Shown here: in pieces, positions 27,540 to 36,266 of the stretch
How the letters are laid out: every line of letters begins with the position of its first letter
How positions within the stretch are numbered: position 1 is the first letter of the stretch
NCBI RefSeq assembly: GCF_036169555.1
Contig: NZ_CP108032.1
Span: forward strand, 124,001-188,000
DNA from: Streptomyces sp. NBC_00306
GTDB lineage: Bacteria > Actinomycetota > Actinomycetes > Streptomycetales > Streptomycetaceae
Length of the DNA: 64,000 nt
Reading direction: 5' to 3'
Position numbers and translations under genes: made by a program
The notes under the pieces: model-generated
The model's database searches: none
The model's input: only the letters and a program-made list of their open reading frames with translations
What the model was told of the DNA's origin: nothing

Positions 27540-29081
27540 ATGGCGGGACCCGTCCTGGAAATGCGCTCGATCATCAAGACCTTTCCCGGCGTCAGGGCGC
27601 TCTCGGACGTCACCCTGACCGTCCGCCCGGGCGAAGTCCATGCCATCTGCGGGGAGAACGGCGCCGGCAAGTCGACCCTCGTGAAAGTCCTCTCCGGCGT
27701 CCATCCGCACGGCACCTACGAAGGAGACATTCTCTTTCAGGGCGAGCCGTGCCGGTTCAAGGACATCAGGGCGAGCGAGCAACGCGGCATCGTCATCATC
27801 CACCAGGAACTCGCCCTGGTGCCCTATCTCTCCATCGCGGAGAACATCTTCCTCGGCAACGAACACGCCACCCACGGCGTGATCAGCTGGGAGGAGACAC
27901 TGCGGCACGCCTCCGAACTGCTGCGCCGGGTCGGCCTCGACGAGAACCCACAGACCCGGGTCGCCGACATCGGCGTGGGCAAACAGCAGCTCGTGGAGAT
28001 CGCGAAGGCGCTCTCCAAGAAGGTGAAACTGCTGATCCTCGATGAGCCGACAGCGGCGCTGAACGACGAGGACAGCGGCAAACTCCTCGATCTCATCCTG
28101 GAGTTGAAGAACCACGGCATCGCCTCGATCATCATCTCGCACAAGCTGAACGAGATCGCACGGGTCGCCGACTCCGTGACCATCATCCGCGACGGACGCT
28201 CCATCGAAACCCTGGACGTGAAGGCTACGGAGACCACCGAGGAGCGGATCATCAGCGGCATGGTCGGCCGCGACCTCGACCACCGCTTCCCCGAACGTAC
28301 CCCGCACCAGCCCGAACAGGACGCGTCACCGGCCCTGGAGATCCGAGGCTGGACGGTGCATCACCCGATCGACCGGCACCGCAAGGTCGTCGACAACGTC
28401 ACGCTGAATGTGCGCCGCGGCGAGATCGTAGGAATCGCCGGACTCATGGGGGCGGGCCGCACCGAACTCGCGATGAGCGTCTTCGGCCGCACGTACGGGC
28501 GCTACGCGGGCGGCACGGTCCTCAAGGACGGCAAAGAGATCCGCACCAAGACCGTCTCCGAGACGGTCCGGCACGGGATCGCCTATGTCACCGAGGACCG
28601 CAAGCACTACGGGCTCAACCTCATCGACACGATCGCCCGCAACATCTCGCTCAGCGCGCTCGGCAAGGTCGCGCGCCGCGGCATCGTCGACGAGCACGCG
28701 GAGCGGCAGGTCGCCGAGGGCTACCGCAAGAGCATGAACATCAAGGCACCGACGGTCGCCGAGTCGGTCGGAAAGCTGTCGGGCGGCAATCAGCAAAAGG
28801 TCGTCCTCAGCAAATGGATCTTCGCAGGCCCGGACGTACTGATCCTCGACGAGCCCACCCGCGGCATCGACGTGGGCGCCAAATACGAGATCTACACGGT
28901 GATCGACAAGCTCGCCGCCCAGGGCAAAGCCGTCGTCTTCATCTCCTCGGAACTCCCCGAACTGCTCGGCATGTGCGACCGCATCTACACGATGTCCGCC
29001 GGCCGGCTGACCGGTGAACTGCCGCGGGCGGAGGCCACGCAGGAATTGCTGATGCGTCGGATGACGAAGGACAAGAGGTAG
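27540..29081 (+). CDS. mmsA: Multiple-sugar ABC transporter ATP-binding protein (MmsA/GguA)
   Basis: The product has 513 residues with two fused ATPase domains. Domain 1 has Walker [10 protein letters not shown] (38-46) and Walker [12 protein letters not shown]. Domain 2 has the degenerate [10 protein letters not shown] loop normal for RbsA-type proteins, then the signature [14 protein letters not shown] and Walker [13 protein letters not shown]. It energises monosaccharide import by ChvE and MmsB. I start it at the ATG at 27540 (AAAGG upstream); the frame is open much further but without family sequence. It lies 98 bases after chvE and 4 bases before mmsB. Confidence 0.94.
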   Translation: MAGPVLEMRSIIKTFPGVRALSDVTLTVRPGEVHAICGENGAGKSTLVKVLSGVHPHGTYEGDILFQGEPCRFKDIRASEQRGIVIIHQELALVPYLSIAENIFLGNEHATHGVISWEETLRHASELLRRVGLDENPQTRVADIGVGKQQLVEIAKALSKKVKLLILDEPTAALNDEDSGKLLDLILELKNHGIASIIISHKLNEIARVADSVTIIRDGRSIETLDVKATETTEERIISGMVGRDLDHRFPERTPHQPEQDASPALEIRGWTVHHPIDRHRKVVDNVTLNVRRGEIVGIAGLMGAGRTELAMSVFGRTYGRYAGGTVLKDGKEIRTKTVSETVRHGIAYVTEDRKHYGLNLIDTIARNISLSALGKVARRGIVDEHAERQVAEGYRKSMNIKAPTVAESVGKLSGGNQQKVVLSKWIFAGPDVLILDEPTRGIDVGAKYEIYTVIDKLAAQGKAVVFISSELPELLGMCDRIYTMSAGRLTGELPRAEATQELLMRRMTKDKR

Positions 29082-29085
29082 CAGG

Positions 29086-30345
29086 ATGAGTACGAATCTG
29101 ACGGCCGAGTCGCCGGCGGACGCCCCGCTCCCGTCCCGTGACGGCAAGAATCGCGGCAAGACGGCAGGCGGCGGCCTGCTCGGTCTGGTCCTCGAAGGGC
29201 TGCGCCGCAATACGCGGCAATACGGCATGCTGATCGCGCTCGGCCTGATCGTGGCACTGTTCACGGCGTGGACGGGCGGCGACCTGCTGCTGCCCCGCAA
29301 TGTCTCCAACCTGGTGCTGCAGAACAGCTACATCCTGATCCTCGCGATCGGCATGATGCTCGTCATCATCTCGGGCCACATCGACCTGTCGGTCGGCTCG
29401 CTCACCGCCTGCGTGGGCGCGGTCGCGGCCGTACTGATGGTGCAGCACCACGTCGCCTGGCCGATCGCGGTCGTCCTGTGCCTGGTCCTCGGCGCGGCCG
29501 CGGGCGCGATGCAGGGCTTCTTCATCGCGTATCTGGGGATACCCTCCTTCATCGTCACGTTGGCAGGGATGCTGCTTTTCCGCGGCGTCACCGAGATCGT
29601 CCTCAAGGGCCAGACACTCGGCCCCTTCCCCAAGGGACTGCAGACCATCTCCAACGGCTTCCTGCCGGAGTTCGGCCCGGACAGCAACTACCACAATCTC
29701 ACCCTGCTGCTCGCCTTCGTCCTGATCACGTTCGTCATCATTCAAGAGGTGCGCGACCGAAGGCGGCAACAGGAGTTCGCTCTGGACGTGCCGCCCGCGA
29801 AACTGTTCGCGCTCAAGCTGATCGCACTGGTCGCCGCCGCGCTGACAGTGACCCTGATGCTCGCCAGCTACAAGGGCGCGCCCGTGGTGCTGCTGATCCT
29901 GGCCGTCCTGGTCGTCGGCTTCGGCTACGTGATGCGCAACGCCGTCGTCGGACGCCATGTCTACGCGATCGGCGGAAACCTGCCCGCGGCCAAGCTCTCC
30001 GGCGTCAGGGACAAGAAGGTCACCTTCCTGGTCTTCCTGAACATGGGCATGCTGGCCGCCCTCGCCGGCCTGATCTTCGCGGCCCGCTTCAATGCCGCCT
30101 CCCCCAAGGCCGGCACCAACTTCGAGCTCGAGGCGATCGCCGCCGCGTTCATCGGCGGCGCCTCCATGAGCGGCGGCGTCGGCACCGTCCTGGGCGCGAT
30201 CATCGGCGGCCTGGTCCTCGGTGTGCTCAACAACGGCATGAACCTCGTCGGCGTCGGCACGGACTGGCAGCAGGTCATCAAGGGCCTGGTCCTGCTCGCG
30301 GCGGTCGGCTTCGACGTGTGGAACAAGCGCAAGGTCGGTTCGTGA
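29086..30345 (+). CDS. mmsB: Multiple-sugar ABC transporter permease (MmsB/GguB)
   Basis: A 419-residue RbsC-type permease with about ten membrane segments. Family marks are MLVIISGHIDLSVGSL (about residues 91-106), AYLGIPSFIVTLAGML and the C-terminal FIGGASMSGGVGTVLGAIIGG. A charged loop (RDRRRQQEFALD) splits the protein as in GguB. It follows mmsA by 4 bases. Its TGA stop (30343-30345) lies within the probable right end of the IS200/IS605 element on the other strand, so the last residues may have been changed by that insertion. Confidence 0.93.
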   Translation: MSTNLTAESPADAPLPSRDGKNRGKTAGGGLLGLVLEGLRRNTRQYGMLIALGLIVALFTAWTGGDLLLPRNVSNLVLQNSYILILAIGMMLVIISGHIDLSVGSLTACVGAVAAVLMVQHHVAWPIAVVLCLVLGAAAGAMQGFFIAYLGIPSFIVTLAGMLLFRGVTEIVLKGQTLGPFPKGLQTISNGFLPEFGPDSNYHNLTLLLAFVLITFVIIQEVRDRRRQQEFALDVPPAKLFALKLIALVAAALTVTLMLASYKGAPVVLLILAVLVVGFGYVMRNAVVGRHVYAIGGNLPAAKLSGVRDKKVTFLVFLNMGMLAALAGLIFAARFNAASPKAGTNFELEAIAAAFIGGASMSGGVGTVLGAIIGGLVLGVLNNGMNLVGVGTDWQQVIKGLVLLAAVGFDVWNKRKVGS

Positions 30346-30358
30346 AATCCTCGCCCAC

Positions 30359-31588
30359 CTAAAGGAGGGCGATTCCCGTCTGGTTGCCGGATATCCTCCG
30401 GCTCGCCTCCGGGTGGGTTCCTGCTTCTTCGCGCTGTGCCGGGACAGATCCCGGTCTTACCCGCGCTCGACAGGCTGATGCCGCAAGTCCTGCGGCCTTG
30501 GCGACGTTGACCGCCGCATTGATGTCCCGGTCAAGGACGGCCCCGCACGCCCCGCACTCCCACTCGCGGATGTGCAGCGGCTTGGGGCCGTCCTTGACGC
30601 CACACTGCGAGCAGACCTGAGAGGTCGGTGTGAACCGGCCGATTCGCACAAGGGTGCGCCCATATCGGGCGGCCTTGTACTCCAGCATCGTCAAGAACGC
30701 GGACCATCCGGCGTCGTGGACGGACTTGGCCATGCGGGTGCGAGCGAGTCCTTTGACCGCCAGGTCTTCCACTGCGACCGCTTGGTTTTCGCGGATCAGC
30801 CTGGTGGAGAGTTGATGGTGGAACTCGCGCCGCGCGTCAGCCACCCGTGCGTGGGCGCGGGCGACCTTGATCCGGGCCTTCGTCCTGTTGTTGCTGCCCT
30901 TGGCCTTGCGGGACAGACGGCGCTGTTCCCGCTTGAGCTTCTTCTCGGCCCGGCGCAGGAAGCGTGGGCTGTCGATCTTCGTGCCGTCCGAGAGAATCGC
31001 GAAGTGCGTCAGCCCCAGGTCGACACCGACCTGGGCGGCCGCCTCGGGCAGCGTCTCGCCCGCGCCGATCTCGACCACAAACGAGGCGAAGTACCGGCCG
31101 GCTGCGTCCTTGACCACCGTCACCGAGGACGGAACGGACGGCAGCGCGCGCGACCACTTCACGGCCACGTTGCCGATCTTCGGAAGGCAAAGTTTTCCGC
31201 CGGTCGTGATCTTCCATCCGGCGTTGGCGGTGAACCGTACGCTCTGCCGGTTGTCCTTGCGGCTCTTGAACCGGGGTGCGCCCATGCGGGGGCGCTTGCC
31301 CTTGAGGCCGTCAAAGAAGTTCCGGTAAGCGGTGTCCAGATCCCGAAGGGACTGCTGGAGAACGACGGAAGACACCTCGCCCAGCCACGCCCGTTCAGGT
31401 GTCATTTTCGACGCCGTCAGCCGCTTCGACAACTCCCCGGACGGAACGAACGGCAGCCCGGCGGCACGGGCATCCTCACGGACGCGGAGTGCGTCATTGA
31501 AGACAACTCGAGCACACCCGAACGCCCTGGCCAGCGCCGAGCGTTGAGGGCCGTTCGGGTACACGCGGAAGCTGTACCGAAGCTGCAT
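30359..31588 (-). CDS. tnpB: TnpB, RNA-guided nuclease of IS200/IS605 elements
   Basis: The product has 409 residues, full length. The N-terminal part (MQLRYSFRVYPNGPQ) is the usual OrfB helix-turn-helix and beta-barrel region. The RuvC triad is intact: D190 in VGVDLGL, E274 in VAVEDLAV and D355 in LDRDINAA. The zinc finger has C326, C329, C345 and C348 (CSQCG, CGACG). TnpB proteins use an omega RNA from the 3' end of their gene and the right end to cut DNA beside a TAM, helping the element persist. All catalytic residues are present, so it is probably active. Confidence 0.95.
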   Translation of the reverse strand: MQLRYSFRVYPNGPQRSALARAFGCARVVFNDALRVREDARAAGLPFVPSGELSKRLTASKMTPERAWLGEVSSVVLQQSLRDLDTAYRNFFDGLKGKRPRMGAPRFKSRKDNRQSVRFTANAGWKITTGGKLCLPKIGNVAVKWSRALPSVPSSVTVVKDAAGRYFASFVVEIGAGETLPEAAAQVGVDLGLTHFAILSDGTKIDSPRFLRRAEKKLKREQRRLSRKAKGSNNRTKARIKVARAHARVADARREFHHQLSTRLIRENQAVAVEDLAVKGLARTRMAKSVHDAGWSAFLTMLEYKAARYGRTLVRIGRFTPTSQVCSQCGVKDGPKPLHIREWECGACGAVLDRDINAAVNVAKAAGLAASACRARVRPGSVPAQREEAGTHPEASRRISGNQTGIALL

Positions 31589-31612
31589 ACGGTGATCATA
31601 CGTAATTGGTTC

Positions 31613-32041
31613 ATGTCACCGCGATGGAACCCAAACCCCGATGTACGAACCGGCCGTCACGTCGCCTACAACCTTCATGTCCACTTGGTTTTCGTCACCA
31701 AGTACCGGCGGGGGGCGTTCACAGACGAAATGCTGACGCGCTGCGAAGCGATCATGCGGGAGGTCTGCGCGGACTTCGAGGCCGAGTTGAAACAGTTCAA
31801 CGGCGAAGAGGACCACGTGCACCTCCTCGTGCACTACCCGCCAAAGGTCCAGCTTTCCAAGCTGGTCAATTCACTCAAGGGCGTCAGCTCCCGCTACCTC
31901 CGCCAGGAGTACGACACCCACGTCCGCCGGCACCTATGGGGCGGACACTTCTGGTCCGGCTCGTACTTCGCCGGATCGTGTGGCGGGGCACCACTGACCG
32001 TAGTCCGCCAGTACATCGAGAACCACCAGCGGCCCACCTGA
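31613..32041 (+). CDS. tnpA: TnpA, IS200/IS605 Y1 transposase
   Basis: The product has 142 residues. The HUH motif is H68-V-H70 in EEDHVHLLVHYP, and the catalytic Tyr is Y134 in TVVRQYIENHQ. The N-terminal RTGRHVAYNLHVHLVFVTKYRR is typical. Y1 transposases cut and rejoin single-stranded ends during replication. The gene is divergent from tnpB with a 24-base gap, and all catalytic residues are present, so the element may be mobile. Confidence 0.95.
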   Translation: MSPRWNPNPDVRTGRHVAYNLHVHLVFVTKYRRGAFTDEMLTRCEAIMREVCADFEAELKQFNGEEDHVHLLVHYPPKVQLSKLVNSLKGVSSRYLRQEYDTHVRRHLWGGHFWSGSYFAGSCGGAPLTVVRQYIENHQRPT

Positions 32042-32095
32042 TCGTCACCCCCCGAGCCGTAGGAAACTCCGCCGCTTCGCAGCTCCAGGCCATGG

Positions 32096-33185
32096 ATGCG
32101 CGCCCGCCCTCACGGTTCGGAGGGCGGACAGCCCGAGAGGGAGCTGTTCGGCAAGCTCGTCGACGGTACGAAGGTCTACCGCTGGTCGCTGGCCAACGGC
32201 GGCACCCGGCTGAAAGTGCTGTCGTTACGGCGGCATCGTGCAGTCCCTGGAGATACCCGACCGGCACGGCCGGTACAAGAACGTCTCGCTGGGCTTCGAT
32301 TCCCTCGAGGAGTACGTCGCCTCCAGCCCGTACTTCGGCGCACTCATCGGCCGTTAAGGCAACCGCATCGCCAGGGGAAGGTTCACCCTGGACGGCAAGG
32401 CGTACCAGGTGTCCGTCAACGACGGCGAGAACAGCCTGCACGGCGGGTCCAAGGGCTTCGACAAGTGGGTATGGGACGTGGAGAGTTTCACCTCCGGCTC
32501 CGACATCGGCCTAATTCTTCACTGCACCAGCGTCGACGGAGAGATGGGTTACCCCGGAACCCTCAGGGTCAAGGTGACGTACACCCTGACCCGGCGGGGC
32601 GATTGGCGCGTCGACTACGCGGCCACCACGGACAAGGCCACGGTCGTCAACCTCACCAGCCACGTCTACTGGAACCTGGCGGGAGAGGACGGCGGGTCGG
32701 TCTACGACCACGAGCTGAGCATCGGCGCCTCCCGGTACACGCCGGTCGACTCCGGGCTCATCCCCACCGGCGCACTGGCGAAGGTCGCGGGCACGCCCTT
32801 CGACTACCGCCGGCCCAAGACCGTCGGTGAGGACATCCGGGCAGCGCACCAGCAGCTGCTGTACGGCCAGGGCTACGACCACAACTGGGTTCTGGACAAG
32901 GGCAACACGAACGCGCCCCAGCAGATCGCCACACTGCGCGACCCGGCCTCGGGCCGCGTCCTGGACATCGCGACGACCGAGCCCGGCCTGCAGTTCTACT
33001 CCGGCAACTTCCTGGACGGAACACTGGTCGGCTCGGGCGGCACCACCCACCGCCAGGGCGACGCCCTGTGTCTGGAGACCCAGCACTTCCCGGACTCCCC
33101 CAACCAGCCGTCCTTCCCGTCCACGGTCCTGCGACCTGGCGACACCTACCGCTCCACGACGGTGCACAGATTCTCTGCGCGCTGA
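32096..33185 (+). pseudogene. galM: Aldose 1-epimerase (galactose mutarotase) pseudogene
   Basis: Translation gives a GalM protein in three pieces. From ATG 32096 the frame reads PERELFGKLVDGTKVYRWSL and ends at RLKVLS. An extra T near 32225 shifts the frame to YGGIVQSLEIPDRHGRY and SPYFGALIGR. The next codon is TAA (32355-32357) where relatives have Tyr (GALIGRYGNRIARG). The rest runs intact to 33185 with NDGENSLHGGSKGFDKWVWD and the histidine region HNWVLDKG. One frameshift plus one nonsense change make it a clear pseudogene. It would have supplied mutarotase activity to the IclR sugar module; the IS element lies directly upstream. Confidence 0.88.
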
Positions 33186-33348
33186 CCGTCAGCCACCGCT
33201 GTCGGTTCCGCGGTCGCCGCCCTCGCCCGCCACCGGGCGGGGGCGCTCCCCGACAGTTGTTCCGGCCGATCAGGACCCGGCCGCGGAGAGTGTCACGTCG
33301 AAGCGGCAGTTCGTGCCGGGGTCTTCGACCCACCGTAAAGTGAACCGC

Positions 33349-33864
33349 ATGACCATGGTGGAAGTGGTTCAGCTCTTGTTGTCACCGACCCATCGCTATA
33401 TGGGACGGCCGGCCGACGGTCCGGCCGCGGCACACGAAGACGAGCTGGTCGAGGCTGTCACCGTACGACGGAATCTGGGGATCGTCGGCGACCGGTACTT
33501 CGGTCATCCGGCGCACCGCCGCGCCGCTGTCACCCTCATGGCAGTGGAGAATCTTCCGACAGATATCAATGCGACGGTCGACCTTCGGCAGACGCGTCGG
33601 AACGTGCTCCTGCGGGGGGTGGACATCGATGCGTATGTGGGTTCGACGGTCTCATTGGACAGCGGCAGCGGTCCGGTCCTGCTGGCAGTCAACAGCGCGG
33701 CGCGGCCGTGTGCCTGGATGAATGCCACCATCGGAGACGGCGCCCAGCGGGCACTGAGAGGTAAGGGCGGCGTGCGCTGCACACCGCTGTCCGATGGCGT
33801 TCTCATGTTGGGAGCCGCAGCATTCACGACACAGGTCATGGACTCGCAGGAAAGTCCTGGCTGA
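33349..33864 (+). CDS. MOSC domain-containing protein
   Basis: The product has 171 residues. The N-terminal VEVVQLLLSPTHRYMGRP begins the beta barrel, GIVGDRYFGHPAHR is the central loop, DLRQTRRNVLLRGVDI follows, and PCAWMNATIGDG near residue 130 carries the conserved Cys of the MOSC sulfur-carrier domain. MOSC proteins move sulfur for molybdenum cofactor-linked reactions. There is no strong ribosome binding site; the ATG at 33349 is the first Met before the domain. It stands just after the epimerase pseudogene with no evident link. Confidence 0.85.
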   Translation: MTMVEVVQLLLSPTHRYMGRPADGPAAAHEDELVEAVTVRRNLGIVGDRYFGHPAHRRAAVTLMAVENLPTDINATVDLRQTRRNVLLRGVDIDAYVGSTVSLDSGSGPVLLAVNSAARPCAWMNATIGDGAQRALRGKGGVRCTPLSDGVLMLGAAAFTTQVMDSQESPG

Positions 33865-33943
33865 TCCTCAGAAGATGCGAGGGCGGCGGAGTCTGGCATC
33901 GAGGCGCCACGAAATCCGATGGCGGACGGGGCACCGATCCGAC

Positions 33944-34354
33944 ATGATCGCGCGCATGCCTTCCATGGTGACGAACGTAGCGATCGACTGTGCGAACGCC
34001 TACCGGCTGGCGCGGTTCTGGAGCGATGTGACCGGACACCCCTTGGACCCCGAGGACGAACCGGGTCACGACGAGACGGAGATCATGCTGCCCGGGGGTC
34101 CCGCCTTGCACTTCAACGAGGTTCCGGAGCCGAAGTCGGCCAAGAACAGACTCCATCTGTGCCTGCGCCCGGCCACCTCACGGGACGCAGAGGTTGAGCG
34201 GCTGTTGAAGCTGGGCGCCTCGCTGGTCGCCGATCGCCGCAAGCCCGACGGCTGGGGCTGGGTCGTTCTCGCCGACCCGGAAGGCAATGAGTTCTGCATC
34301 CTGCTGGCCGAATCCGAGCGGGCGGCATTGGCCACGAGCACAGCGGCCTCGTAA
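33944..34354 (+). CDS. VOC family protein
   Basis: A 136-residue glyoxalase-fold protein of the short Glyoxalase_6-like type common in Streptomyces. It begins MVTNVAIDCANAYRLARFWSDVTGHPL and ends VVLADPEGNEFCILL, the second metal-binding strand. PKSAKNRLHLCLRP separates the two halves. The start may be this ATG or the one at 33956; neither has a clear ribosome binding site. Function is unknown. Confidence 0.85.
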   Translation: MIARMPSMVTNVAIDCANAYRLARFWSDVTGHPLDPEDEPGHDETEIMLPGGPALHFNEVPEPKSAKNRLHLCLRPATSRDAEVERLLKLGASLVADRRKPDGWGWVVLADPEGNEFCILLAESERAALATSTAAS

Positions 34355-34488
34355 CGGACCGTGAGCCTTTCCTGGCGGGCTATCACCACAGGAGCCGAGC
34401 TTCCCGCGATCCCGCTGCGGGCTCCCGGCTCTGTGACGTTGCGGCTGCTCCAGTGGCGCACGCTCCGGCTCACAGGCACCTTGGACGG

Positions 34489-34872
34489 GTGAAGGTCACT
34501 TTGCGGGCGCGGGGGGCCGCGCCTCCGGACACCGTATGGCAGCGCTACGTCCAGCCGGCTCTGTGGCCGACCTGGGCGCCGCAGATCCGGTCCGTTGACA
34601 CAGAACCAGAACTGCGCGCCGGAATGCGGGGGCGGTTGCTTCCCTTGGCGGGGCCGGCGGTGCGGTTCGTGGTGACGGCCGTCGACCACGAAGATCGCAC
34701 GTGGAGCTGGCGGGTGCAGACTGGGCCGGTCCGCATGCAGTTGTGGCACGCGGTGCGCCCGTGCGAGGGCTCGGCGACCACAACAGAGCTGCACATCGAA
34801 GGCCCCCTCTTCGTCGTCGCGGTCTACGCGCCGTTGGCCAAGCGTGCGCTGCGCCATCTGGTCCGGCCTTGA
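34489..34872 (+). CDS. SRPBCC family (polyketide cyclase-like) protein
   Basis: A 127-residue START/Bet v1-fold protein. It shows the usual pattern TVWQRYVQPALWPTWAPQIRSVD, then LRAGMRGRLLPLAGPAVRF, then TELHIEGPLFVVAVYAPLAK. Family members bind hydrophobic ligands or act as cyclases. I start it at GTG 34489, where the domain begins; a GTG 12 codons upstream is also possible. It ends 57 bases before the oppositely directed DUF5701-like gene. Confidence 0.75.
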   Translation: MKVTLRARGAAPPDTVWQRYVQPALWPTWAPQIRSVDTEPELRAGMRGRLLPLAGPAVRFVVTAVDHEDRTWSWRVQTGPVRMQLWHAVRPCEGSATTTELHIEGPLFVVAVYAPLAKRALRHLVRP

Positions 34873-34929
34873 TCCGCATTGCGGCGCGGTCCGGGCTGCA
34901 AGGCAGGCGCACAGCTGTGTCATCACGTA

Positions 34930-35589
34930 CTACTGGACCCTGCGGCCCGTAGCGGAGGCGAAGCCCAGCCAGGTGTGACGGTTGCCCCACCAGCACCAGC
35001 CGACCTTCGGGGCGTTGCGCCGCTCGCGGCCGTCTCGCCCCGTGCCGTTGCTGATCCAGATCGCCGGAGTGCGGGCGTCCAGGGCGCCGTTGGCCTTGCG
35101 CAGCCGGGAGCCGATGGTCATGAAGCAGCGGTTGCGCTCGAGCACCGCCGGCTGCTGGAGCACCCAGTGGATGCCTTCGGTGAGCAGCAGCGGGGTGCGG
35201 TCGTCCTTGGTGAGGGCGGGCAGTGCCTCCTCGGGGCTCCAGTTGGCCATGTGGTCACCGCGGTCGAGGCCTGTGACCAGGTAGAGAGAAGCGCAGGGCA
35301 GCTCGACGGTGCAGCGGGCGAAGCGGTCGACGTCGGGCATGTCGGTGACGACGAAGCCGGGCTTGCCGTCGCGGCGGAGCAGTGGTGCGAGGGCGGAGGC
35401 GGGCGCGTGGTCCGGGTGGACGGCGAGCAGTGCATCGCCGTCTCGGCTGCCGGCGTCCTCGGCGAACGTGCGCATCTCGTCGGCGGGTATCCCCGCGAGC
35501 TCGTGCACCCCAAGCTCGATCAGCCGTTCCGCCTGGGCGGCAAGCGACGGGAGAGGAGGCACGGTGATGACGGACGAGGTATCGGGCAA
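34930..35589 (-). CDS. DUF5701-like protein
   Basis: A 219-residue protein that I recognise as probably DUF5701, a family largely confined to actinobacteria with no known activity. Typical parts are the N-terminal QAERLIELGVHELAGI, the middle PLLRRDGKPGFVVTDMPDV, LTEGIHWVLQQPAVLERNRCF and the C-terminal GWCWWGNRHTWLGFASA. I chose a TTG start at 35589 because GAGGGA lies 5 bases upstream; an in-frame GTG at 35667 has none. It faces the SRPBCC gene. Confidence 0.75.
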   Translation of the reverse strand: MPDTSSVITVPPLPSLAAQAERLIELGVHELAGIPADEMRTFAEDAGSRDGDALLAVHPDHAPASALAPLLRRDGKPGFVVTDMPDVDRFARCTVELPCASLYLVTGLDRGDHMANWSPEEALPALTKDDRTPLLLTEGIHWVLQQPAVLERNRCFMTIGSRLRKANGALDARTPAIWISNGTGRDGRERRNAPKVGWCWWGNRHTWLGFASATGRRVQ

Positions 35590-35779
35590 GACAGTCCCTC
35601 GGTTCACGGTTCGCAGCAGTGGGCCTGACGTAAACGAGGGGGCCCTCCGGAGTGTTCCCGGCGCCACGACGATGATGCCCCAACTCGGCGCCGCGTGTCC
35701 GCAAGCGTGGATGGCCGTCGCCTCATCGGGGACATGCCGCTGGCACCCAGTTCAATGGGTGGCCGCGCCCTCGGCGAAC

Positions 35780-35816
35780 GTCAACCAACCTTGTCTTTTT
35801 GACAAGGAAGGTTGAC
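35780..35816 (+). promoter_or_regulatory. Hairpin that covers the ribosome binding site of the membrane/XRE operon
   Basis: GTCAACCAACCTTGTC (35780-35795), a TTTTT loop, and GACAAGGAAGGTTGAC (35801-35816) pair perfectly apart from a central AA/AA. The right arm contains the Shine-Dalgarno AAGGAAGG and ends at the base before the ATG (35817). It is both a palindromic DNA site and, in RNA, a hairpin that would hide the ribosome binding site. Confidence 0.85.
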
Positions 35817-36266
35817 ATGACGACAAGCCACCTTTACGTTCTTCCCATGGAGAAATCGCCGGAGAACCGCGATAGCCGAAGCGACATGGTCCGCGCCCGC
35901 GCCCTGTTCGTCGACTGGTTGCCGGCGGTCGTCGCCCTTGTGCTGCTCAGCCTGATCTCAGAGCTCGGGCTCTTCGGTGCGGCGGGCTCATGGGAAGTGT
36001 TCTGGTCGCTGCTGAACCTCGCCCCGGGGCTGTGGATCGTCCGGGCCGTGGTCAGGGGCCTGCGCCGCGCCGACGAGTACCAGCGTCGCTGCCAACTGGA
36101 AGCCCTGGCCATCGGGTTCGGCGTGCTGACCATGGCGATCTACGCCGTCGGACTGCTCCAGGCCGTCGGGGTGGGCGACCTGCGGCAGTTGATCCAGATC
36201 AGCTTCATCGGAAGCATCCTGATCTGGATCGCGGCCCTGCTGTTCAAGACCCCGCGGACCCGATGA
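35817..36266 (+). CDS. Small membrane protein coupled to an XRE regulator
   Basis: A 149-residue protein with four likely membrane segments: WLPAVVALVLLSLISELGLF, the segment around EVFWSLLNLAPGLWIVRAVV, AIGFGVLTMAIYAVGLLQAV and LIQISFIGSILIWIAALLF. The 30 N-terminal residues are polar. The ATG at 35817 has AAGGAAGG 5 bases upstream inside a hairpin. Its stop overlaps the XRE start by 4 bases (ATGA). Such pairs, a DUF2178-like membrane protein with a small XRE protein, are common in bacteria and archaea; the family name here is a guess. Confidence 0.75.
   Translation: MTTSHLYVLPMEKSPENRDSRSDMVRARALFVDWLPAVVALVLLSLISELGLFGAAGSWEVFWSLLNLAPGLWIVRAVVRGLRRADEYQRRCQLEALAIGFGVLTMAIYAVGLLQAVGVGDLRQLIQISFIGSILIWIAALLFKTPRTR

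Larger units (their letters stand above)
30342..32095. mobile_element. IS200/IS605-family element with divergent tnpB and tnpA
   Basis: The element carries tnpB on the minus strand and tnpA on the plus strand, the IS605 arrangement. On the minus strand just past tnpB an imperfect hairpin, AATCGCCCTCC with AGGTGGGCGAGGATT, matches the usual right-end structure; the right tip would be near 30342. The left end must lie between the tnpA stop (32041) and the start of the epimerase pseudogene, but I cannot place it exactly. Such elements make no target duplication, and I see none. It splits the mmsB-epimerase neighbourhood. Confidence 0.75.
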
